A DNA stretch of 64,000 nt. Source: Rhizomicrobium sp. GTDB lineage: Bacteria; Pseudomonadota; Alphaproteobacteria; Micropepsales; Micropepsaceae. Position numbers and translations under genes: made by a program. Location: NCBI GenBank assembly GCA_037200385.1, contig JBBCGL010000001.1:558001-622000 (forward strand), read 5' to 3'. The notes beneath the pieces are model-generated. The model saw only the letters and a program-made list of their open reading frames with translations. It was not told the DNA's origin and did no database searches. This document shows, piece after piece, positions 57,460 through 64,000 of the stretch; within the stretch, counting starts at the first letter, position 1, and every line of letters starts with the position of its first letter.

Positions 57460-58059
57460 ATGAAGCATGCCATCATCGTCGCGCATCCGAAGGGCGCGAG
57501 CTTCACCGGCACCCTTGCTTCGGCCTATAGCGAAGCCGTCCAGGGACAAGGACATGGGGCCGTCATCCGCGATCTGTACCGCATGCGGTTCGATCCCTGC
57601 CTCGCCGAAAGCGAATGGCCGTGGTCGGAAGATGCCGCGCCCCGCCAAGACGTCGTCGCCGAGCGGGAGATGCTTCGCGACGTCGACGTGTTCGCGCTGT
57701 TTTATCCCATATGGCTGAACGCCCCGCCGGCGATCCTCAAAGGCTATCTCGAACGCGTTTTCGGTCTCGGCTTCGCCTACCGCCGCGAAGGGGCAGGCAA
57801 TGCACCCTTGCTGAAGGGCCGCAAGCTCGTGAGCTTCACCGCGTCGGGGGCGCCGACGGAGTGGGTGATCCAGAGCGGCGCCTGGCAGGCGATGCGATTG
57901 CTGTTCGACAGTCATTTCGCCGCGGTCTGCGGGCTTGAGGTCGTGGATCATATACATTTCGGCGGTATCGTACCGGGTATTCGCGCCGACTCGGTGGAGA
58001 CCGACGCCGAGACGGTGCGCGAAAACGTCAAAAAACATTTCGGCCGCGCCAAGAGCTGA
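57460..58059 (+). CDS. Flavodoxin-fold NAD(P)H-dependent oxidoreductase (second copy)
   Basis: 199 residues. KHAIIVAHPKGASFTGTLAS gives the FMN loop; VFALFYPIWLNAPPAILKGY and LERVFGLGFAYRREG are the NQO1/KefF-type core; LLKGRKLVSFTASGAPTEWV follows. It shares fold and layout with the protein at 53936, so a local pair of quinone reductase-like enzymes flanks fixLJK. The acyl-CoA synthetase gene follows after 9 bases. Confidence 0.87.
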   Translation: MKHAIIVAHPKGASFTGTLASAYSEAVQGQGHGAVIRDLYRMRFDPCLAESEWPWSEDAAPRQDVVAEREMLRDVDVFALFYPIWLNAPPAILKGYLERVFGLGFAYRREGAGNAPLLKGRKLVSFTASGAPTEWVIQSGAWQAMRLLFDSHFAAVCGLEVVDHIHFGGIVPGIRADSVETDAETVRENVKKHFGRAKS

Positions 58060-58068
58060 GCATCCGCC

Positions 58069-60747
58069 ATGAGCGTCCGCAATCTCGGTTCGATTTTTCG
58101 GCCGGCGAGCATCGCGTTGATCGGTGCCAGCACGCGGCCGCATTCCGTCGGTGCCGTCATCGCGGACAATTTGCGGGCGGCGGGTTTCGACGGACCGGTC
58201 CTGCCGGTCAATCCCAAGCACCGGGCGGTGGCCGGGGCATTGGCCTATCCGGATGTGGCCGCCCTGCCGCTGGCGCCCGAACTCGCGATCATCTGCACGC
58301 CGGCTGAAACGGTACCCGGCCTGATCGCCGAATTGGGTGCGCGCGGGACCAAGGCCGCCATCGTGATCTCCGCCGGTTTCGGCGAGGCCGCCGAAGCGCA
58401 CGGACATGCCCTGCAGCAGGCAATGCTCGATGCGGCCAAGCCCTATCTCATGCGCATCGTCGGACCCAATTGCCTCGGCGTCCTGTCGACGCCGAGGCGA
58501 CTCAACGCCTCTTTCGCGCAGGCCGCGCCGCTGCCTGGCCAAGTTGCGTTCGTGGCGCAATCGGGCGCGATGGTGACGACCGTGCTCGACTGGGCCAACG
58601 GCCGCGGTATCGGCTTCTCGCATCTCGTTTCTCTGGGCGACATGAGCGATGTCGATTTCGGGGATATGCTGGATTATCTGGCGACCGACGATTCGACCTC
58701 TGCGATCCTGCTCTATGTCGAAGCGGTGACGCAGGCGCGCAAGTTCATGTCGGCGGCGCGCGCCGCCGCGCGCCTGAAGCCGGTGATTGCGATCAAGGCG
58801 GGGCGTCAGCCGGCGGCAGCGAAGGCGGCGTCCTCGCACACCGGCGCACTGGCCGGGATCGATGCGGTCTACGATGCCGCGTTCGCGCGCGCCGGCATCG
58901 TCCGCGCCTATGATCTCGATGAGGTATTCGATGCGGTGGAGACGCTGGCGATCCGGCCGCGCGTGGACGGCGGTCGCCTGACCATCTTGACCAATGGCGG
59001 CGGGGTCGGCGTGCTCGCGACGGACGCATTGATCGGGCAGGGCGGCACGCTGGCAACGCTATCGGCCGCCACCATCGCCGAACTCGACAAGGTGCTCCCG
59101 GCGTCCTGGTCGCACGGCAATCCCGTGGACATCATCGGCGATGCCAGCGCGAAGCGCTATGCCGACGCGCTGGCGGTTCTGGCCGGGACGGCCGAGCAGG
59201 ACGCCATATTGGTCCTGAACTGCCCGACCGCCGTCGGCGCCGGTGTGGAAGCGGCGGATGCGGTCGTCGCGGCGGCTGCCGCCACAAAGACGCCCATCCT
59301 GACCAATTGGCTGGGCGCACGCTCGGCGGAAGCGGCGCGTGCAAAATTCGCCGCGGCAAAACTGCCGAGCTACGATACGCCGGAGAAGGCGACGCGCGGC
59401 TTCATGCATCTCGTCCGCTATCGCCAGGGCCAGAACATGCTGATGGAGGTACCGCCGTCGATCCCGGACGGCGAAGCGCCGGACCGGATCGCGGCGCGGC
59501 AGATCGTTGCGCAAGCGCAACCGGGTTGGCTGGACAGTCTGGCGGCGCAGCGCCTTCTCGAGTGCTATCGGGTGCCGTTCGTCCGCACCTTCCGGACCGC
59601 GACCGCGGAAGAAGCCGGCGCGGCGGCGGGCGGGATCGGGGCGCCGGTCGCGCTGAAAATCCTGTCGCCCGACATCACGCACAAGTCCGATGTCGGCGGC
59701 GTCGTCCTGAACCTGACCGGCGCCGATGCCGTACGCGCCGCGGCGGCGGGCATGCAGGCCCGTATCGCCAAGCTCCTGCCGGCGGCCCGCCTCGACGGAT
59801 TCCTCGTGCAGGAGATGATCCACAGGCCGCTGGCGCACGAGCTCATCGCCGGCATGGCCGTCGATCGCACCTTCGGACCGTTCCTCCTCTTCGGTCAGGG
59901 CGGCACCGCCGTCGAGGTGATCGACGACAAAGCGCTGGGTTTGCCGCCGCTCAACATGAAACTCGCACACGACATGATCGCGCGCACGAGGGTCTATAAG
60001 TTGCTGCGCGGCTATCGCGACCGGCCCGCCGCACAGCTTGATGCCATTGCCCTGACGCTTGTGCGTCTTTCGCAGCTCGCAAGCGACTTCCCCGAGATCG
60101 CGGAGCTCGACATCAATCCGCTTCTCGCCGACGAGCAGGGCGTGATCGCGCTCGATGCGCGGGTGAAGATCCAGCCTATCGAGGGTGCGGCGCGCGACCG
60201 GCTGGCGATCCGGCCCTATCCGGAGGACCTGGTCCGGCGCGAGAGCGTCGCCGGCATGGGGGAGTACCTGCTGCGTCCGGTGCGGCCGGAAGATGCGCCG
60301 GCCTTCGAGCGGCTGTTCAGCCGGCTGACGCCGGAGGATGTCCATATGCGGTTCTTCACCCCGATGCACACGCTCTCCGGCCCGCTGCTCGCGCGCCTGA
60401 CGCAGATCGACTACGATCGCGAGATGGCCTTCGTCCTGGCCGATGGCGACGGGGAGATCGCCGGCGTCGGGCGTCTTGCCGCCGATCCCGACAACCGGAG
60501 CGCGGAGTTCGCGGTTCTGGTTCGCAGCGACCTGAAGAACCACCGTCTGGGGACGCTGCTGATGCAGAGCATCGTCGCCTATGCCGATGCGCGCGGGATC
60601 GCCGAGCTTTGGGGCGATATGCTGGTCGAGAACACGCCCATGCTTGCCCTTTGCCGGGACCTGGGCTGTACGATCGGTGCCTCGCCGCACGACGCCGCGA
60701 TGGCGCGTGCCATCCTGCGGCGCAAGGCGCCAGCGGTGGCCGGCTGA
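58069..60747 (+). CDS. ADP-forming acyl/acetyl-CoA synthetase fused to GNAT acetyltransferase
   Basis: 892 residues. The N-terminal CoA-binding domain starts SIFRPASIALIGASTRPHSV. A ligase-CoA part with the catalytic-type His in SSHTGALAGIDAVYDAAFAR follows; then an ATP-grasp domain (about 480-700, VALKILSPDITHKSDVGGVV, GPFLLFGQGGTAVEV) and a GNAT domain (about 730-890: VRPEDAPAFERLFSRLTPED, RMPFF-like MRFFTPMH, LKNHRLGTLLMQSIVAYADA). The same order occurs in protein acetyltransferases Pat/Pka-type and ADP-forming acetate-CoA ligases; here the ligase half looks complete. It could gain ATP from acyl-CoA under low oxygen; substrate unknown. Confidence 0.87.
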   Translation: MSVRNLGSIFRPASIALIGASTRPHSVGAVIADNLRAAGFDGPVLPVNPKHRAVAGALAYPDVAALPLAPELAIICTPAETVPGLIAELGARGTKAAIVISAGFGEAAEAHGHALQQAMLDAAKPYLMRIVGPNCLGVLSTPRRLNASFAQAAPLPGQVAFVAQSGAMVTTVLDWANGRGIGFSHLVSLGDMSDVDFGDMLDYLATDDSTSAILLYVEAVTQARKFMSAARAAARLKPVIAIKAGRQPAAAKAASSHTGALAGIDAVYDAAFARAGIVRAYDLDEVFDAVETLAIRPRVDGGRLTILTNGGGVGVLATDALIGQGGTLATLSAATIAELDKVLPASWSHGNPVDIIGDASAKRYADALAVLAGTAEQDAILVLNCPTAVGAGVEAADAVVAAAAATKTPILTNWLGARSAEAARAKFAAAKLPSYDTPEKATRGFMHLVRYRQGQNMLMEVPPSIPDGEAPDRIAARQIVAQAQPGWLDSLAAQRLLECYRVPFVRTFRTATAEEAGAAAGGIGAPVALKILSPDITHKSDVGGVVLNLTGADAVRAAAAGMQARIAKLLPAARLDGFLVQEMIHRPLAHELIAGMAVDRTFGPFLLFGQGGTAVEVIDDKALGLPPLNMKLAHDMIARTRVYKLLRGYRDRPAAQLDAIALTLVRLSQLASDFPEIAELDINPLLADEQGVIALDARVKIQPIEGAARDRLAIRPYPEDLVRRESVAGMGEYLLRPVRPEDAPAFERLFSRLTPEDVHMRFFTPMHTLSGPLLARLTQIDYDREMAFVLADGDGEIAGVGRLAADPDNRSAEFAVLVRSDLKNHRLGTLLMQSIVAYADARGIAELWGDMLVENTPMLALCRDLGCTIGASPHDAAMARAILRRKAPAVAG

Positions 60748-60896
60748 AGAATTTGCGCCATCGGGTAGAAATACAACCCAAGTATATGTAGTATAGAGAA
60801 AGTATTGTTTGGGCTGCCGGCTTAATTCTTTTTGCGTAGTCATTCTTGCGCAGTCCGTGATGCGTATCCCTCAACTTGCAAGACGGGAGACGAGAT

Positions 60897-61325
60897 ATGA
60901 ACATCACCGGGAAATGGACTTATCGCAGCTACAACAACGATCCGGCCCTGGTCGGCGGCGATGCCAACAAGGCACTGGCGCTGATCTTCGGCGAAGGGAT
61001 CATGACCCTGACCGTCGGCTATGGCGGCGCGATCCATGGCACGTTCGACATGGGCGGCGGCTATCTCATGGACCTCATGGGACTGGTCAAGCCGAACACG
61101 TCGCCGGTCACCGTCACCATGGAAGGCAAGGGCCGCGCCAACACGCCGACGGCGGGATGGATCTACGACTATTTGGGCTATGCCGTTCCGGCCTGGCCGC
61201 ATGGCGTGCATCAGCGCGATGCCATCGTGGGCAGCGTCATCCGCGCCGTGCCGCACAACGGCCAGCCGGCCGGCGTGACGGCGTCGACGATCATGGTCCG
61301 CGACGACGTGGGACGGGCGCGCTAG
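60897..61325 (+). CDS. Hypothetical beta-rich protein
   Basis: 142 residues from ATG at 60897 (GGGAG upstream). It begins MNITGKWTYRSYNNDPALVG, then GEGIMTLTVGYGGAIHGTFD, a central Gly-rich part and GWIYDYLGYAVPAWPHGVHQ, ending with a basic tail. No signal peptide. It looks like a family of small proteins of soil bacteria with lipocalin- or avidin-like beta strands, but I cannot name it. The region just before (60748-60896) is AT-rich and could hold its promoter; no FixK box was seen. Confidence 0.68.
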   Translation: MNITGKWTYRSYNNDPALVGGDANKALALIFGEGIMTLTVGYGGAIHGTFDMGGGYLMDLMGLVKPNTSPVTVTMEGKGRANTPTAGWIYDYLGYAVPAWPHGVHQRDAIVGSVIRAVPHNGQPAGVTASTIMVRDDVGRAR

Positions 61326-61378
61326 AGATTCGGCGCGCCCGCCGCCATACTGGGCTCCTGAACTCATAGGGGATGCCC

Positions 61379-63211
61379 ATGAAGGCGAGATTCCTGTCCG
61401 CCACCGCGCTCGCCGCGGTGCTGGCGGCCGCCGTCGCGATCGGCGTGGCGAAGACGTCTTACGCCGACACCGTCCAGCCGACAGCGGCCGAAGCCGTGGC
61501 ATTCGTCGCCAAGGCCGAAGCCGATCTGGCGAAGGAGGCCGAATACCAGAGCCGCGCGGCATGGGTGCAGGCGACCGACATCACGGACGACACCAATTGG
61601 CTGGTCGCCAAGGCCAACGCCGAGAACACCGACATGCAGGTGCGCTATGCCAAGGCGGCGGCGCGCTTCGATCACGTCGCGGTCGACGGCGTCACGCGCC
61701 GCAAGCTCTACCTGCTCGAGCAGGCGCTGGTGCTGCCCGCGTCGTCCCGGCCCGGCGCGTCGCAGGAGCTCGCCGACATCGCCGCCCGGCTCGACAGCGA
61801 TTATTCGACCGCAAAGTTCGTCTACCAGGGCAAGACCCTGACGCTCGACGACATGGAGGACATCCTCCGCACCTCGCGCGATCCGAACGAGACCAAGACG
61901 CTGTACGAAGGCTGGCGCGCGGTGTCCTCGCCGCAGATGAAGGCCGACTACACCCGGCTGGTCGCGCTGGCCAATGAAGGTTCGCGCGAGCTCGGCTATC
62001 CCGACACCGGTGCGCTCTGGCGCTCCTGGTACGATATGCCGCCCGACAAATTCGCGGCCAAGACCGATGCGCTGTGGGATCAGGTGCAGCCGCTCTACAA
62101 CAAGCTCCACTGCTATGTCCGGGCCAGGCTGAACCGGAAATACGGGGACGCGGTGCAGCCCAAGACCGGTCCCATCCGCGCCGACCTCACCGGCAATATG
62201 TGGAGCCAGGATTGGGGCAACATCTATGACGTCGTCGCGCCGGCCGGCGGGCCCGGCCTCGGCTACGACCTGACGAAGCAGCTCGTCGATCGCGGCTATG
62301 ACGCCGCGAAGATCGTCCATACCGCCGACAATTGGTACCAGTCGATCGGGCTGCCGCCGGAACCGCCGACCTTCTGGGTGCGCTCGATGATCACGCGGCC
62401 GCGCGATCGCGAGGTCGTGTGCCATGCGAGCGCCTGGGATATCGATGCGAAGGACGATCTGCGGGTGAAGGCGTGCTTCACCGTGACGGCGGACGATTTC
62501 TATACCGCGCATCACGAGCTGGGCCACAACATGTACCAGCGCGCCTACGACACCCAGCCCTTCCTGTTCCAGAACGGCGCCAATGATGGATTCCACGAGG
62601 CGATCGGCGATTTCGCCGGCCTGAACGCGCTGACGCCGGATTACCTCAAGACGGTGGGCCTGATCGACAAGGTGCCGGGGCCGCAGGCCGACATCCCCTA
62701 CCTGCTGCGCATGGCGCTGGACAAGATTCCGATCCTCGCCTTCGCGATCATCGTCGACAAATGGCGCTGGGGGGTGTTCTCCGGCCGAATCACGCCCGAG
62801 CATTACAACGATGCGTGGTGGGCGCTGGTGGACAAGTACCAGTACCTCATGCCGCCGGGGCCGCGGCCGGCGAACGCGTTCGATCCGGGGGCAAAATTCC
62901 ACATCGCCGACAACACGCCCTATGCCCGCTATTTCCTCGCGGACATCTACGAGTTCCAGTTCTATCGCGCGGCCTGCCGCCTGGCGCATTGGAAGGGGCC
63001 GCTCAACCGCTGCAGCATCTATGGGCGCAAGGATGTAGGGGCCAAGTTCGCGGCGATGCTGAAGCTGGGCCAGTCCAAGCCCTGGCCGGACGCGCTGTCG
63101 GCGTTCGGCGGCGAGCACGACATCGACGCCTCCGCGATCGCGGACTACTTCGCGCCCTTGTCGAAATGGCTCGACCAGGAGAATGCCGGCCGGGTCTGCA
63201 CGCGGTCCTGA
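61379..63211 (+). CDS. M2-family peptidyl-dipeptidase (ACE-like zinc peptidase)
   Basis: 610 residues from ATG at 61379 (GGGG six bases upstream). A signal peptide (about 1-29, AVAIGVAKTSYA end) places it in the periplasm. The zinc site is HHELGH (H379-E380-H383), with E407 in FHEAIGDFAG 24 residues on, as in the M2 family (angiotensin-converting enzyme). Also SWYDMPPDKFAAKTDALWDQ, ADLTGNMWSQDWGNIYDVV and YARYFLADIYEFQFYRAAC. It removes C-terminal dipeptides. Length is typical for bacterial members. Confidence 0.94.
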   Translation: MKARFLSATALAAVLAAAVAIGVAKTSYADTVQPTAAEAVAFVAKAEADLAKEAEYQSRAAWVQATDITDDTNWLVAKANAENTDMQVRYAKAAARFDHVAVDGVTRRKLYLLEQALVLPASSRPGASQELADIAARLDSDYSTAKFVYQGKTLTLDDMEDILRTSRDPNETKTLYEGWRAVSSPQMKADYTRLVALANEGSRELGYPDTGALWRSWYDMPPDKFAAKTDALWDQVQPLYNKLHCYVRARLNRKYGDAVQPKTGPIRADLTGNMWSQDWGNIYDVVAPAGGPGLGYDLTKQLVDRGYDAAKIVHTADNWYQSIGLPPEPPTFWVRSMITRPRDREVVCHASAWDIDAKDDLRVKACFTVTADDFYTAHHELGHNMYQRAYDTQPFLFQNGANDGFHEAIGDFAGLNALTPDYLKTVGLIDKVPGPQADIPYLLRMALDKIPILAFAIIVDKWRWGVFSGRITPEHYNDAWWALVDKYQYLMPPGPRPANAFDPGAKFHIADNTPYARYFLADIYEFQFYRAACRLAHWKGPLNRCSIYGRKDVGAKFAAMLKLGQSKPWPDALSAFGGEHDIDASAIADYFAPLSKWLDQENAGRVCTRS

Positions 63212-63686
63212 GCGGGACGGGCACACCGGCCCGGAGGTGCAGCGCGAACACACAGGTAGAGATTCTGGGACCGATTTCTCCTGTCCCATTTTGACAATCG
63301 GCAATGCGGTGCGAATCTGTGGATGCTTTCATGTGATTCGCGGGAATCAGAAGACTCCCGCGAATCGCGAAGGACCCGCAGAATGCGTGATCTCCAGCAC
63401 CCGACATCTCCCGCGCCGCGCTGTCGGCGCGCCGCGGCGGCGTCGCGCGGGACGGACACGGCGGCGAAGGCAAAGGACGGCGGCGCGCCGCGTGCGCGCC
63501 GCGGCAGCTTGACGGCGCCACGCGCCGTCTGGCGGCGCTGCGAAATGGGAACGAACCATATCGCCTGTTTCGGTGTCTGGCGGTGCGGCACGCGCCGGCA
63601 GGCCGAACGCCTCAATTGCTCCGGGCTTACGCGATGGCACATGCCGCATCCCAGCGGCCTGCGGATCGTCTTGCCGGGAGAGCAGT
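63212..63686. other. Intergenic region with a long hairpin
   Basis: About 475 bases with no convincing gene. A perfect 11-base inverted repeat, GATTCGCGGGA at 63335-63345 and TCCCGCGAATC at 63356-63366 with a 10-base loop, may end the peptidase transcript or be a repeat. The part 63410-63520 is extremely GC-rich with CGGCG runs. A frame running 63383-63709 is open but has unlikely composition (many Arg and Ala) and is not called. Confidence 0.5.
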
Positions 63687-63854
63687 ATGAAGCCGTCAGC
63701 CAGGATTGACGTCCTCAGTCGTCAGTCCACGATTTCCCTGCCGTTCCGGCTGCATCCGATCTATGTCCCGCATATCGTGCTGGCGAGCCTGATCGTGCTG
63801 GCCTGGTCGGTCGACGGCGTGCTCGCGCTGCTGGGCTGGATCGGCGCCCTGTAA
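63687..63854 (+). CDS. 55-residue single-helix membrane protein
   Basis: From ATG at 63687 with GGGAG seven bases upstream. A polar N-terminus (MKPSARIDVLSRQSTISLPF) is followed by one membrane helix (about 30-53, HIVLASLIVLAWSVDGVLAL). No known family. Its codon use and SD suggest a real gene. It converges on a partial gene at the right edge. Confidence 0.65.
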   Translation: MKPSARIDVLSRQSTISLPFRLHPIYVPHIVLASLIVLAWSVDGVLALLGWIGAL

Positions 63855-63909
63855 AAAAAGCGGGTCTCGCGCGCGGCGGCGTTTGCCGTCCGCCCGGCGA
63901 TGACCCGCC
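63853..63909 (-). terminator. Terminator of the right-edge minus-strand gene
   Basis: On the minus strand GCGGGTC and GACCCGC close a long GC-rich hairpin (arms at 63903-63909 and 63860-63866) with inner pairing, followed by seven T. It lies 13 bases after the stop at 63922. Confidence 0.7.
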
Positions 63910-63921
63910 TGGTCTTGTCGC

Positions 63922-64000
63922 TACGCGGCAGGCCAGCGGCGCGCCGCATCCGGCGGGCCGACAAGCACCTTCGCTTCAACCGCCACGGTCCCTTGCGGCC
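63922..64000 (-). CDS. Partial gene, C-terminal end only
   Basis: The visible last residues read PQGTVAVEAKVLVGPPDAAR, then RWPAA and a stop at 63922-63924. The rest lies beyond the window. A terminator follows on the same strand, which supports a real gene end. Product cannot be told. Confidence 0.5.

Noticed and set aside
63292-63305. Possible FNR box TTGACAATCGGCAA after the peptidase gene
   Set aside because: About five mismatches from TTGATC-N2-GATCAA and no gene at the proper distance.
63383-63709. Open frame of about 108 codons after the peptidase
   Set aside because: Arg/Ala/Cys-rich, no SD, spans extremely GC-rich repeats and overlaps the better-supported 55-residue gene.

Overview
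The window is a gene-dense, high-GC stretch of chromosome that looks alphaproteobacterial. The signs are a 5-aminolevulinate synthase HemA (C4 haem route), a MucR/Ros-type regulator, a LdtR-like MarR protein, the order glyA-nrdR-rib genes-nusB-thiL, a FixL/FixJ/FixK oxygen-sensing set and a K+-independent membrane pyrophosphatase. The genus cannot be fixed from this stretch alone. No phage, plasmid, CRISPR array or intact insertion sequence was seen.

Layout. 0.1-10.4 kb: glycosyltransferase plus a secreted partner (minus strand), a two-gene ferrous-iron uptake pair (cupredoxin and FTR1 permease), a membrane protein joining a TetR-like DNA-binding head to periplasmic Sel1 repeats, a YihY/BrkB membrane protein, an AsmA-like protein, a ferritin-like protein and an orphan histidine kinase. 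10.5-18.8 kb: tRNA-Thr, DUF502, metG, an acetyltransferase, a large membrane protein, a short lower-GC accessory patch (ankyrin protein, a 48-residue basic protein, a frameshifted DUF3800 remnant), aminoacyl-tRNA-protein transferase, a lone motB and a flavin reductase. 19-22 kb: a phosphate-starvation unit, with a multi-repeat Pho box, an OprO/P-like porin and pstS. 22.2-27 kb: a five-gene efflux operon that starts with a MarR regulator and ends with a TetR regulator. 27-31.5 kb: hemB, an acyl-CoA dehydrogenase, a LdtR-like regulator and hemA. 31.5-39.8 kb: mucR facing glyA, then glyA-nrdR-CPBP protease-ribD-ribE-ribB-ribH-nusB-thiL, mostly coupled by overlapping stop/start codons. 40-45 kb: an RTX/VCBS secreted protein, a small secreted protein and hppA. 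45.2-51.2 kb: bamE facing a lipid/ribosome unit (ubiquinol-cytochrome c chaperone, DUF177, rpmF, plsX, fabH, ihfA, MerR) and an alcohol dehydrogenase. 51.3-52.4 kb: tRNA-Pro, an XRE/MmyB-like regulator and palindromic repeats.

52.4-63.9 kb is the most interesting part: a low-oxygen island. It holds fixL-fixJ-fixK with a FixJ-type palindrome in front of fixK. Four FNR/FixK-type boxes (TTGATC-N2-GATCAA and variants) each lie about 56-67 bases upstream of a start codon: a tandem universal stress protein, a 72-residue protein, an unlisted 35-residue single-helix membrane protein, and a flavodoxin-fold oxidoreductase that shares its box with fixL. Downstream are a 69-residue protein, a second flavodoxin-fold oxidoreductase, an ADP-forming acyl-CoA synthetase fused to an acetyltransferase, an unrecognised small protein, an M2-family peptidase and another one-helix protein. 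The probable flow is O2 -> FixL -> FixJ -> FixK -> stress, redox and small membrane proteins.
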